Below, one piece after another: positions 21,807 to 35,800 of a stretch of DNA of 64,000 nucleotides. The stretch is from NCBI RefSeq assembly GCF_036588685.1, contig NC_086374.1:29814886-29878885 (forward strand). The letters are read 5' to 3'. The notes beneath the pieces are model-generated. The model had not been told where the DNA came from. It did no database searches and saw only the letters and a list, made by a program, of their open reading frames with translations. The stretch's first letter is position 1, and every line of letters begins with the position of its first letter. This DNA comes from Mytilus trossulus. Its lineage: Eukaryota; Mollusca; Bivalvia; Mytilida; Mytilidae. Both the position numbers and the translations under genes were made by a program.

Positions 21807-24250
21807 TAAAGGGCCACTAGCTACGAGATATATAACAGTTGGTAAAATAAATAATAATTCGCTTGTAGAGACAAATATGGTTCAATTTTGTCAAAAGAAG
21901 CTGGAATCCTTGATGGTGAATTATTCATTTGCAATTGAATAATTCGACCTCATTGATCAGTTTTCACGTGGACTTCAATTAAACTCCTGAGCTAGAGATT
22001 TATTACGGATACATTATGCGTGTGGAGTTTAAGGAAAAGAATATCAACACTGGAAGTGAAACTAGGTTTATAATTTCATTGACTGATTCGATCCACAAAA
22101 CGTCATTCTTATACAGGTAAAAACGATGATTAAAACATATTTTTAAATTTATAATATGAAATTAAACCACGACCGACACTCGGCTAACCGAGAGATTGGT
22201 CGGTTAATCTATATTGAGTTTACGGCTATATGGGCGATTAGTCTGTTAATCGGGTTGGCTATTAAGAGTAAAACGCACAATTTAATGTTAAAATCTATCA
22301 AATATACAGATTTTTGGCATATTAAAAGAATCTAATCAAAAAAAGAAAAGTGTCTTACAAAATGATATCTATCATAGAACATTTTCCACCTTTAAAATCA
22401 TGTATAGTCTTCGCAGTTTTCAGTAAAAGTAAAAGGCGTCGCGCAAGTATGTAGTATTTATGATTACACGCATAGCAATTTTTTTAATAAAAGGCGAAAC
22501 AATCAATTTTAGATTTCATTTAAAAGACACAACATACTACTTTGGTTCTTAAATATAAATTGACATTCGTAAATATTTCATAATTGTAATATAACGTGAG
22601 TAATACCACGTTTTAGTGAAAATTATGGGAATAAAGTCTGTTAATGGATTGGACAATTGAAATTGTGTCAGTTAAGAGTTATTTAGCCACGAAAATAGTT
22701 CTACCTTTATATTTTCCCATTGAAAAAGTTAAGAATGAGATGGTTTTGAGTAAAAAAAATGACAATACGGTGCAACACTATCCCTCCATTAAAAGCATTT
22801 TTATTTTTTATATTTAAGCATCCCAATATATTTTACTTAACTGATGTTTAGTTGCATTAAGACGTTAATCTCTGATTTATATATACTGGTTACCAATGAA
22901 GATGACCAATTGGTGTCATTCATGACAATTAAACAGAATCCACATGATACATGCTGTCAACATATATTTGTTCCCCCTAACAGAAGTTTCAATGGAAACG
23001 TTCTTATAAACTAATATTTATTCCTGTTGGAACAAATATTCTATACCATTTATTCCGTTATGAACATTTTCTGTAATATTTATTCATGTGGAATTAATAT
23101 TGTAGAATCTAGTTTCCTTTTGGAACTTATATTGCGAAGGAACTTCTATTCCGTGACAATGCGACCATTCTCGGATAAATTATAATTTTCTTTAATTTAA
23201 CACTTTTTGAAACCATTTTTATCAATTTTCAATATCCATTGCCTAAACTTTTAATTGTTCATGTGTTTTGTTTTTGTATAATTTATATTCCATTGCTCAA
23301 GTTTTGTTTTCGTATATATTTTGTGTTTCATTGCTCAATTGTTGTTTCCGTATATTTTAGCCTCTCGTCTTGAGCCTACCAAATTAACACACCATAAAGT
23401 AATAAAAATATACTTTTATTGTCATTTATAACTCTTAACAGACCAAGTAACAGACCGGGTTTTATACATCCGACCCATTAACAGACCAGGTTTTAAAAAA
23501 AGATTGGTTTATGTCACCAAAATACAGATTTTCGTGTAGACTTTTCACACAATGATATCAATTTGGTTTATAACACACATAATGCCTGTCTTTTTTCGAT
23601 GTTCAAAATAATGCATGCAAGTAAATTCAACCCAAGTGTCATTTAGTGTGTGTAAAATGTGTATACACTTATTGATAAGTAACTTGCCTTTTCATATTAT
23701 AGATCGTACATAGAAGCTAGAAAAATAATAATTACACCACTGGACATTGAATAGTTTTTTTAGACATAATATTTTTTATGATAAAATATATTTAAAAGGT
23801 TATACAATGAAACATGCTGAGTTTTCAATGATTTTCTCGATAACACCTGATTAACAGACTTTAGCCAACCCGATTAACAGACAAACCGCCGATATAGACT
23901 CATACTCAATATAGATTAACCGACCAATCTCTCGGTTAGCCGAGTGTCGGCCGTGTAAACAGGCATAAAAAAATCCAAATGCACGGGTCTGATATCTATT
24001 TATATCTATATATATATTAATATCGCTTGCATGGCAATCGAAGGTCTTTGGTGGTCAAATCGACAGTTTTTACATTAGATAGTTTATACACTAAAATACT
24101 CACGAAACGAAGTTACATTTTCTCGAGCCCATGCCTTGTGGATTGTTTATTTTATACTTTTAATACTTTGAATAAATGTTTTACATTGTTATAAATCAAA
24201 TATGATAATTTTAGTCAAATCGGTTTATTTTAATTTGACACCTAATGCGC
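21807..24250. mobile_element. Single-arm copy of the palindrome family, split by a nested element
   Basis: It starts AAAGGGCCACTAGCTACGAG and follows the order of the palindrome arm at 56290-57073: TAATAATTCGCTT, GGAAGTGAAACTA, GATTCGATC, then after the interruption AAAAATCCAAATGCACG, CACGAAACGAAG, TTACATTGTTATAAATCAAA and AATTTGACA. Removing the 22168-23955 insertion and one 5-bp repeat leaves about 651 bp, close to the 687-689 bp of the palindrome arms. Confidence 0.8.
22168..23955. mobile_element. TIR element of 1.79 kb nested in the palindrome-family copy
   Basis: Inverted termini of about 95 bp: CACGACCGACACTCGGCTAA then CCGAGAGATTGGTCGGTTAA on the left, and their near-complements on the right, ending TCGGCCGTG. 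The direct repeat TAAAC flanks it (22163-22167 and 23956-23960), a likely 5-bp target duplication. Inside are repeated TTAACAGACC motifs near 23440-23495 and short GGAACAAATATT-type repeats near 23000-23150. No transposase ORF is visible, so it is probably non-autonomous. Confidence 0.8.
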
Positions 24251-26685
24251 CTTGAAATAATTCTTTATATCAAGACAATAAGTCGCCATTGTTCATGCTT
24301 AGAAGGAGACTCTTACCCTATCGACAACCCATATTTTATTATTCTTCACTCCATATGATTTAATCAATATGTGTTACCTCGATTTACGAGATTTGAACAT
24401 CGATGAACTACTCTAAACCTCAATATGAATATGATACTGGATAGTGTACTTGTTTGTCTTTTCATCGTCTTTCAATTATGGCATGGCGTCGTTCTCTAAA
24501 GACTTATCAGTTTTGAATGCCCCCATTTTTTGTTCTGACATTTTATTATGATTTTTACAAAATAGATAGTTAAGTTAATTTTGCAACAGAGGTACCCTAA
24601 TTAAGATTAAACAACGCAACGATAGTTAATTTTGAAATCCCTTAATATTCATAATTTTTCTAACAAATTTGCTTTTTCAAAGTTTTTTCATGACTTTTAT
24701 CATACGAACACGGTCATACGAACCATTGTATTGACTTTGAAATCACTCGACAGGTGAAGACACATCTCAGATAAAAGGCGTGTAATCTGGTATGCAAGAG
24801 GCGCGGAGCGTTTATATGAGACTTGTATGTGGCGCTCAAAACAAAATATTTAGAAGTCCGAATCAAATACGAAGTTGAAGAGCATGCAGACCCCCAAAAG
24901 GTCCAACACATTGTGCCAAGAATGACTTAGACAGTCTATGTCTGCGGTGGAAAACCCTAAGCGTTTCGAATAGGATGTCGTTCTATAAATAGTTAATTTA
25001 TAAATGTAAACACATGAATGGTATTTCTTGTTAACACAAAAATGCAAATTATGAAGTATTCGAACCTAAAAAGTTCAAAAAACCAAGCATACCGAATTGA
25101 ACTTCGAGGTAAATTATAAAAGGAAAGTCCATAAGCAAATGGCACAATTAATAGATCAAATACATCAAACGAATGGATGAAAACTATCATATTCCTGACT
25201 TGGTACAGTCACAAGTCATGAGAATGAAAGTCGATGGTCAACTGTTCAAATTATGAATACTTTAAGAGTTTGGAAACTCTTCAGTAACCTGTATATCTGT
25301 AGAATTTTCTTTAAATCGATGACGTGCTTACATCAGATGATTATACTGTTACAGTAGACGTTCAGTTCTGAGCTCACTTTATTTTGATTTCAATTTTGTT
25401 TATTCACATATAAAACTTAGGGGAATAAAGACGTGGAAATACAAAAAAGACATTCAAAATCATTAAAAAATGGTATAACCACCAGTTACAACAACTTTCA
25501 AATAAATACAAGAAATCTAAAATAAAACGAAAAAGAGTTTCCGATGAAAACAGAATAGGAAGTGCACAATACCATTATATAACTATGATCGGTTAAAGAA
25601 GATGGGGGTCTAAATTAAAATGCATAGAATGTTTTAATAATATGTCAAAATGTAGTTTATATCATGCTATTTTCAAAAATATAATAAAAAAAAGTATGGG
25701 TCACGGGGCGTATTTTTCACGATACAGATTGTGCAAAATCACTTTCAGATTTTGTATACATAGTAATGCATGGAAAACAGAATTTTGTGCAATATAACAA
25801 AAACTACCCAATATAATTTTAAGCTTAAATACGAGAAGTAACCTCTTATAATATGCTTTCAGATAACAAAGAAAAAAAGGAAAAAAAGAAAGAAAAAATG
25901 GGATGACGGGACTAGTTTTCTTGCTGCATAATAATATAGGTAAATTCCTAACACATTCTTTAGTAAAAGTAGCTTTATCTGAATTATCTCCCTTTACATT
26001 TGTGTTGTCCACCCTTATGTGGCAAATTTGTGATAAAAAATGAATCAAACTAAAGTATTCTGCTTTTCGTAAAATACAGTCATAAATATGATTGAACATT
26101 TCTTTTTCTATATTAACATAAAAAAATTTACACATGAATTACTTGCTATTCTCGAAATTTGGACATTTAGTTAAAGATGTTGAACGCTTCTTGTATTTTA
26201 AAATCCAAGATGGAATAAGACACCCTAGCCACCTATAAGAACATACCAATGAATAATAGTAAAGGGTTTAGGCGGAGTTGTGGGTGCAATTTTGGTAAAT
26301 TTAACCCCTCAAAAAAAGTTATGTTAAATTTCATGTTTTTAATGAAAAACTGCGAAAATAATATGATGCACATTCGCATTTTGACGAGATTTGAGACAGT
26401 TTTGATGAATTATATTCACGGGAGGTTGCAGATAGACAATGCCTGACTGGATTCCTTAAAAAAATGCAATGACATAGTCTGGTTTGCTTTCTATTTAAAT
26501 AAAGTTTAGAGTTCTTTCCCAATGAACCGTCTCTATCGATTAAAGGTAAAGTGATGATATCAGGGCACATATACTTGTGTGTAAGCACGTAGCAGATGAT
26601 CCTATTTAGTTTGTTGACATGTCTAGTATTTCCACTAGCAATATGTAGTACATGTTATCTTAGATAAGATGATTGACCTTATTAG
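24251..26685. other. Intergenic, nothing clear
   Basis: AT-rich sequence. Only a minus-strand fragment of repeat family R4 (about 25050-25215, ATTCCTGACTTGGTACAG) is recognisable. The 144-aa minus ORF at 25701-26135 has low-complexity hydrophobic content and no domain I can name. Confidence 0.4.
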
Positions 26686-26689
26686 AACT

Positions 26690-26727
26690 ATATATCGGAC
26701 TTCAGTACTTGCCACTCAACTGTTCAG
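26690..26727 (+). other. Possible untranslated first exon of the D-aspartate oxidase gene
   Basis: A strong donor, TTCAG then GTAAGC (GT at 26728), follows CTATATATCGG. The acceptor just before the D-aspartate oxidase ATG (GTTGGTCCAG, ending 29842, then ATAAACAATGG) indicates a spliced 5' UTR, and this is the best donor candidate upstream. Speculative. Confidence 0.22.
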
Positions 26728-28870
26728 GTAAGCAACCAAGTTATTTATAGAAATTCATTTAAATGTTTTTAAATGTGGAATTGTGTGTATAAACATACAT
26801 TGTAATCATTCATATTTGTAAATGTGAATTCTACACATCTTACCAATATATTATTAAGTTTTGGTAGTTACATATCAAACAAAATTGATAATCTTTTATA
26901 CATATATATGTCAAAGTAGAATATGTAGAGTATGTTGTATACATAGATTTTTGAGGTTAAATCAATTACTTGTGAGCTTGAATATATTATAATCAATACC
27001 TAAGAATTACCCACAAAATTTTGATAAATCAATTAACCGGTTGTTCCTCTTAAGATTTATGTACACATTGAATAAAAGTAGATTTGATTAACCACCAGAG
27101 AGACAGCAATATTGAAAAGACTACTTAAAGTTATGTCCTTCACCGGAAAAATCGTAACCTGCATTATCAGTTAACAAAACGTAGATGTTTGGAGTAGGAC
27201 TGCAACTGCAGTTTGCTAATAAGGGAAGAATATAGTCTTAGAATTGACCACCTTTACTCATCATTTTAAATGTTATTGTATAGCTTTTTAGTAGCAAAGA
27301 GAATGAAATTCTCCCAACATGAAGCACTGAACTAGATGTCTGCACTATGACAATAGTGTGAAGCTCTGCCATGTCAATCTTATATACAATGCTTGACAAA
27401 ACATTAATACAAATAAAGTAAGCAAGTCAAGCAGGCTTTAAAAAAACTCCAACTCTAAATGCATTAGGACATAAACTCATCATATTTAGTATAATACCAG
27501 GATTGAAATTTAGTATTTGCAACAGACTCGCGTTTCGTCTAAAAAGAGGGACGGTTAAACATCCTTTTAAAGCTAGGCAAACCTCTCACTTGTATGACAG
27601 TTGCATCAAATTCCGATATATTGACATCGATGTGTAAACAAAACAAAGACATAATAGGTTAAAACAGTAAAAAAAATAAGGGTACATCAGTCAATATTGT
27701 TTTATAATCTTAATCACTATAAAAACAAACAAAATTGTAACAAAGAAGCACTAACTTACGTATCGACCAAGCATTTTAGAAAAAAAGAACAAACATTGAG
27801 GATCAAATGTTCCTAAAAGTTTTGCCAACTACAAATGAAAATATTTTTGCATGCATTAGGCAATTGACCCTTATAAACCTTGGATCAAAAGTTTTAATAA
27901 CATTTCTAATATTGTTCCTTGATTTAATTCAATGAGTTATGAACACAATGGATTCAATATTTTTTTGCGATAATGTGATATATTAATTATCATTGTTACC
28001 ATTTAAGTGAAATGTATAACGAGGAAAACAGCTATAATATCAATACATGAACTGTGTATGATTAATGACTTATATTCAAATAATAAATACCAATTGACGT
28101 GATTTGAAATGTCAACCTTATAGAGAAGGCATCTTGTTTTAAACAGTAATATTGTATTGAAAATATTCGCATTTCTTTTTCCCCCAATGCTACATGTTTG
28201 TATTGTTTTGTCAGCTATCGTTTTGTATATGCTTGTCTATAATAACAATCAAATTATTTGGATTTAACACTAATGAAATTCTTATTCTTACTTTTACTAA
28301 TTAGAGAAATAAATCGTTTTACTTATCTTATGTAGTTGCAGAATTTATCTTCCCATTCATTTTACTCTCGTCAGATTTTCTCTATATATTTAATTTTTAA
28401 TGATATGAAATATTTATTTATCTATATTGAAAGCAAACATGTTTTATATGCAACTAGAAGACATCTTACACGTTCGGGTATTTCATATCCAATCTTTTAT
28501 GTAGAAATTTTATATAAAACACACTTTCGTCATTCACCTTAAAACCTAACCAAACCGTCAAACAAACGTATTCAGAAGGGATTCTATTCTCATGTATTAA
28601 AGATGGCATATTTTGGAACTACTATTCATTCACACATAGTGTCTTTGCTTCGGACATAGACAAACATATCTAAAACTAGTTGTTAACATGATACACGGAT
28701 TTGTTCTTCCCACATATTTTATGATGGTATGATACTAAATCCCTAGCAGGAGGGATTGTGCTTGGTATTCATATGATGAAAACACAATCTTTCAACCAGT
28801 TTAATTATGGTCTGGAGCTGGCATGTCAGTAGCTGCTAGTAATCCTATGTTGGTTTGTGTTTTGATGTCA
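26728..28870. other. Non-coding stretch upstream of D-aspartate oxidase
   Basis: AT-rich. A fragment of repeat R6 (about 27470-27555, TCGCGTTTCGTCTAAAAAG) runs into an R4 fragment (about 27560-27610). Otherwise nothing recognisable; the 28336-28542 ORF has no support. Confidence 0.4.
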
Positions 28871-28874
28871 CATA

Positions 28875-29270
28875 CTTAATAAAGGCAACAGAAGTATACC
28901 GCTGTTCGAAAGTCATAAATCGATTGAGAGAAAATAATTCTGGGTTATAAAATAAAACCGAGGGTAACACATCAACCATAAGAGGAAAAGAACGACACTG
29001 CTTAATTCCTTCTGTTTACTGTTCTGAAATCGGACTTTGACTTCTTTTAAACTGAGTTTTTCCTGAGCATACTCTGGTCTTTGTTAGTCTTGTATGTCCT
29101 TATTTAAAATTTGATATATGTTTCGAAGTGACATTTATTTGCACTGAACTAGTACGCATCTTTGTTTTGGGGCACGTCGAAGTCTGCCTATAGTCGCGTG
29201 ATTTTCGATGTGTTTTGAAGACTTATGGTGGCTAGTTTTTTGTCACTTTGACACATTTCCATTCTCAATT
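28875..29270. repeat. Two retroelement-tail fragments (R5 minus, R3 plus)
   Basis: 28875-29005 is the reverse complement of the R5 terminus (GCAACAGAAGTATACCGCTG) and matches 46735-46870. 29040-29270 belongs to R3 (TCTGGTCTTTGTTAGTCTTG, CACTGAACTAGTACGC, TTTCCATTCTCAATT) and matches 34060-34310. Confidence 0.65.
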
Positions 29271-29849
29271 GTATTTATATAGTTGACAAATGTCTTCATT
29301 TAATGACAATAACTTCTGAAGGGATTTAGTTGATACTTACATTTTGATGTAAACATTGTGGTTGTATTCCTCCTAAACTCTATGAATATTTTAAATAGAT
29401 ATGTATTTGCTCAAAACCACAATTTTCGATTTCATACACATTTCTTTGTTTGGTGTCAGATAGTTTCTCAAACATTTGTTTTCTTCAAATAAAATGATGT
29501 CAACCAAAGTAAAATAGCAAACGAAAAGATGTAAAACAAACATGAAACAAAAGGGAGGGTGAAAGATACCAGAGGGACATTCAAACTCACAGATCGAAAT
29601 CAAACTTACAACGTCTTGGCTAAAAAAAGAGACACAGACAAACAGACAAATAATAATATACAAGACACAACTTTGAAAACAAAAGACTAAGCGACACAAC
29701 CTTCCACCGACGTGTCATATAAAGAATGTAGATGCAAATAATTACTAAGGAAATGCATGATAAGGGAAATGTAATGCAGAAGTAAGTATTCCTTGCGTAA
29801 GATATTTTATCCTGCCTCTATTATTCATTTTTGTTGGTCCAGATAAACA

Positions 29850-32800
29850 ATGGCTAATGTCGCAGTGCTCGGAGCTGGAGTAGTCGGCTTGTCAACTGCT
29901 ATAAATATCAAGAAATTACTTCCTTCTGCTAGAGTAACAGTAATAGCTGATCGATTCAATAGTGAAACGACAAGTTATGGAGCTGGAGGTCTTTTTCGTC
30001 CTACAATGAAACATACTCCAGGCCTTCCAGTAGAATTACTGAGGTAACATAATAAAGATATGTTCTGGCTTCAAAGTGCGATATTCTTTTCTATGTTGTA
30101 TATGATAGTCAATACAAACTCTATAATAAACTAAACAACCAGCAATTTCCAAATCATCTGAAAGAATTGGTGATCAAAGACAAACGAGTACGAATATTAT
30201 AACACATTGTTCTGATAGCCTGAAAATGCACTTACACAAAGCGAAGGGGAGGTTAACAGTTTAGCGTGAGCACTAACTTTCAAGATTTCCTTATATTACC
30301 CTTTGTGACCAATAACGTGTCAAATAAGTAAAAGGCAAATACGGTTTGGAGATATAAATCAACGCAGACCTTACGAAATGATTCATTGGAATTTTTTTAT
30401 ATTCATAGTTTCTTTCCGAAATTTTATTTCATACACCAGATACTATATCAATTTTGGAATAAAAATGAATTATAAGGTTCTGATTTTAGGAAATGGGTAG
30501 CAGATTCATGGGAATATTTTTCAAACATGACTTTAACAGATATGGCAGCAGAAACTGGTTGTCAGCTAGTTCCAGGCTATTTCTTCTCAAATGAAATTCT
30601 GATCGTAAGATCTACTTTTGTTTCTATATGATTTTATTTACAAATGATTTCTAATTGTCGTAACCACAATTCTGGTCTCTTTTCTCGATGATGACATCAA
30701 TAAATGCAACTCATCAACGAATGCTACCTGTTACTAGCAACACAGTTATTTGGCCTTATTTATGTATTTTTGTTTGTTTGTAGTTTTTTTGTCGAGCCTG
30801 CGACTTTTGTCGCAGAAAGCTCGACATAGGGATAGTGATCCGGCGGCGGCTGCTACGGCGGCGGCTACGACGGTGGCGACGGTGTTAGATTCTTAAAAGC
30901 TTTATATTTTAGAAGGTGGGAGACCTGGATGCTTCATACTTTGTATATGGATGCCTCATGTTACGAAGTTTCCGTCAGTCTCATGTTCAATGTCCTTGAC
31001 CTCATTTTCATGGTTCAGTGACTACTTGAAAAAAAAAATTAAGATTTTTTGTAATGTTAAAATCTCTCTTATTATAAGTAATAGGATAACTATATTTTGT
31101 ATGTGCGTACCTTGCAAGGTCCTCTTGCCCGTCAGACAGTTTTCACTTGACCTCGACCTCATTTCATGGATCAGTGAACAAGGTTAAGTTTTGGTGGTCC
31201 ATATCTGAGATACTATAAGCAATAGGTCTAGTATATTCGGTGTATGGAAGCACTGTAAGGTGTACATGTCCAACTAGCAGGTGTCATCTGACCTTGACCT
31301 CATTTTCATGGTTCAGTGATTATAGTTAAAATTTTGTGTTTTGGTCGGTTTTTCTTATACTGTGTGCAATAGGTCTATATTTTGTGTATGGAATGATTGT
31401 ATGGTGTACAGGTCTACTTGGCAGGTGTCATATGACCTTGACCTCTTTTTCATGGTTCAGTGGTCAAAGTTAAGTTTTTGAGTTTTGGCCTTTTTTTCTA
31501 ATACTATATGCAATAGGTCTACATGTCAGTCGCGCAGGTTTTATTTGACCTTGACCTCATTTTTTACGGTTCATTACTCAGTGTTAAGCTTTTGTGTTTT
31601 GGTCTGTTTTTCTTAAACTATAAGCAATAAGTCAATTTTATTTGTTGTATGGAAGAATTGTTAGCTGTACATGCCTACCTGACATGGTTCATCTGACCTT
31701 GACCTCATTTGCATGGTTCAAAGGTCAATGTTAATTTTCTTGGTTTATGTTAAGTTTATGTGACAGTTGTAATAAAGCTTTATTATAAGGACTATCAACA
31801 TAATATCAATGATTAAGAAAGAAGGCGAGACATTTCAGTGTGTGCACACTTGTTTTTCCTTGTTGTTGTCTGTTTATTTGTTTTTTTCCTAATTATTGTC
31901 TGTACCTTTGTTTTGCCACGATTTTGTTTGTCGCTTTATTTTTGGGGGGGGGCATTGTGTTGACTGTTGTATTTTTTATTTTAGGCCATGGGTTGTGTGT
32001 CATATTTTATGTCCATGGTGTTGTCTATAATAATATTACAGATATCTATCTGATAGGATATTAAAAAAATAATTTTTTTAGCATATACAAATAAAAAAAC
32101 AAAACTGTTTACCACAATTCCTGGTTTCCATTTGTCTATTTTGTCAAATTTCGTTTCTTCAAATTTTACAAAGAAAACTAAAAACTGATCAACACGAACC
32201 CTAAATTTATCTCCAGAAAACCTGTCGTGTTGCTATTACAAGTAACGATTCCGTGATGAGTTGCATTTATTGATGTCATTATCGGGGAAAGAGACCAGGA
32301 TTGTGGCTACGAGGTTTTTAGATCAAGATTCTTTTTCAGGGAAAATAGAATCCATTCAATTCCAAAATCATATATTCATCGTTCCAAGATAGGTCCAACA
32401 GGGACATATACAAGCAATACTTATAATAAGATACGCACACAATATAAGCAACTCACATGAAATTTTACATTATTTTATAATGTGACAGTGGTTGTTATAG
32501 ATATAAAGAAGAATTAATCTAGATGTTCTTGTTGTATATTAAGATTGTTATGTTCAGTGATGAAGCTAGTATTCATAACAGCTAGCTATAAAACAAGGTT
32601 TATTTCACCATTTTCTACATTTGAAAATGCCTTTACCAAGGCAGGAATATGACAGTTGTAATCATATTCTTTTGAAGTTTTTAGGCTTTTGATTTTGCCA
32701 TTTGATAAGAATTCTCCGTTTTGTAATTTTTATTTTTTTACTTTTCACATTAACATTATCATCATTGAAGAATATAAATAAATGTAGCGTTACTTGTCAA

Positions 32801-35800
32801 ATGCCATATGAGATAAAGATGATATTGTATTTTCTTTCAGAACGAATTATTTGGTGAGTTTGTCTATACCTATGCCAAAATGACTGACACTGAACTCAAA
32901 GCAATGAGAATGGACAAAAAGTACAAGTATGTTTTAAACGTCGGATGCTTGACTATTTTTATCAATTAATTTTTTATTTGTGTTCCGATTTGTTAATAAT
33001 TATATTTGATCAAAAATATATGTCAGAGAAACATCAGGAGCCTGTCATTTTAGACAATGGGATTTAATGTGTTGTTATGTTATCTTTTTTGAGAAAGGAA
33101 TCAAAAACAATGTTTAAATTGTCAACTGAGTCCAACTATGATATTCCAGTGGGTATTTTTTGTGATTGTGTTTGTTTTCCCATCTATCAAAGTTAAGTAG
33201 GTTATGATATGTTAACTGCTCTAAAAGTTTTACTTGATTATATCGTAAAGATCTTGGAATGCCAATGGGGACTGGCTATGCACCACATATTGCCGACTGC
33301 TACGAATTACAATTTATGATTAAAAGATCCATCGAAACTAATTCTGATTAAACCATCGGTTAGCACTTTAAAGATATTCAGATTATATACTGGCTCTCAA
33401 TAAAAACAACTTCATATACACTAAAGAAAGTTATCATGTTAAATTTACTATGAACGAAGCTTAAACTAACAATGAACACTGTATTTTCCTGGATCTTGAT
33501 ATCCATATCACTTGCAGGAGACTTACAACTAAAATATACGATAATAGTGATGATTTTTTCATTTCCTAGTGTTTATTATCGATTTTGAATTGCTGACATT
33601 CCGTTGGCACTTTTTGTGTGTTTTTGATGTGTTATAATCTCAGCTTGTTCGATTCACTCATGTTTTTCACTCATGTTTTTTTTTAATTTTATTTTAACGA
33701 AAGATATTTATGATTTTCTGAAAAATTATAACACCAGGCTTTTTGATATCACAAACCATGTGTCAAAACTTTTACTAAATATTATCATCGATACAAGGAC
33801 ATTATTTTCAAATTATATTTAACTTGCAGACATTTTTTTTGTTTTTAAAAACATTCCACATAACATCGTTTATGGTAATATTCTCTACACATGACAGAAA
33901 TGTCGTCGTTCGCGTCAAATGCTAACCAAGCCTCTAAACAGATTTAGTCGCAAGACATTTAGCTACGACATTGCTGTCAAGTGATTAAATTTGACATTTG
34001 TTTTATTAATATATTCACATAAATTCACTCAAAGGGCCTTTGCATAAGGAATAAATACAGGAGCCTCTGGTCTTTGTTAGTCTTGTAGTATTTTAATTTT
34101 AGTTTCTTGTGTACAATTTGGAAATTAGTATGGCGTTCATTATCACTGAACTAGTATATATTTGTTTAGGGGCCATCTGAAGGACGCCTCCGGGTGCAGG
34201 AAATTCTCGTTACATTGAAGACCTGTCGGTGACCTTCTGCTGACCTTGTCTATGGTCGGGTTGTTGTCTCTTTGATACATTCCCCTTTTCCATTCTCAAT
34301 TTTATTAATTCTAAAACCCGTTCTGGGCATGATACGGGTTATGTTCTTCTCGTATGAAGTACAATGGCATTATACTAAACCTCTAACATGTGAGTAAGAC
34401 ATGATCTTTTAATGAGTTTTGTTGAGGCATGGAGGTGTATATCAGTTACCAATGATAATCCTTTATTAATTTATGTAAATCATTGTTATATTTGCCTAGT
34501 TTCTTCTGTTATCTATTCCAACATCAGACTAGGATATGTTCAACTCCGCTTCATTTTTGTGGCTGTTTAATGTTAGGAACCTGTATGCTTTATAAATTTT
34601 GTGAGGTTTTTGTTGTTGTTGTTTTTTTTTTAAATATGTTTTGAAGTTTAGTGTGGTGTTCATTTCGCTTAATTAGTATAATTATTGTTAGGATAGTGTT
34701 TCTAAATAAAAAGTAGTCGATACAATATTTTTTCATGATAAAGTATTGAAAGTTTTCTATTTTCTTGTAGACATGGCTATCATGTTACGACAGTAATTAC
34801 CTGTTGTACGCGTTATATGCCTTGGTTGATGAATAAGTATGTATAACTAAATTATCCAAATTTCAATTGCAGTAGCTGTCATATTCATTACAATTCAAAC
34901 TATTTAATATGATGTAGAAAAATACTCACTTTTTTACTTTAATTACAAAAGTTCAATGTAAACACAAGAAACAATGAAAAATGCATACCATCGTCATACA
35001 TTATCATCGGTTTGTGTGAATTTTAGGACACAACACGGTGTGCCCGTCTAGATATCAATTGCAATGACCGTCAACAACTGATGGTCTTGTTAACTGATAT
35101 GATTTGCCCAAATTCTTATGTTTTATCAGTTTCAAATTGTATTTCAACTTTATAGTCTTTATAACTTTGTATTTAATAAATCCCATGTCATTCTGCGCAG
35201 ATTGTTTTTTCTAATTGACCCCGTTTACTTAAGAAAGGACGATGGCGGGTTTACAAATGAGTGTTTTGCAAATGTAATGCTTCCAGTGTTTAAACAACAC
35301 TCTGAATATACAGAGAAGCACGTTTATTAGTATGATGAAAACTTTTTCGATATGTGCACAATCAGCAAATGAAACTATTTAACGGTTCTTGTCTTTTTAC
35401 ATATATACATTGTAGTGAATAGTCAAAAATGTTTTATCGGCTTGCCGTGACAAAAAAAAATGCTCATGAATCTTTGACTTTCAAACATAACATGTTGCAC
35501 CTACAATATAGTTCAGCTTGAACATTCAACACATACTTAACATAAATTCACGGATTTGAGAGGGTTTAGATCTAAGTAGCTAACTTTTTCAAAATATATT
35601 ATTTATTAAGGTGGCTAGAGCATGGCGGAAAAGTTGAGAGTAAAACCATTGAAGATTTTAGCCAGGTACAATTTCTTTTTGGACAGTTTATTTTCCCCAT
35701 TTCAGATATTTATCATACATATTTAAACGAATAGTACGGACAGTAAATTTTAGAATGTGATTTTGCAATAGGCATGAACTGATAAGTCGAATGGGTACAC

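Noticed and set aside
25701-26135. Minus-strand ORF of 144 codons
   Set aside because: AT-rich sequence with no splice context or recognisable domain.
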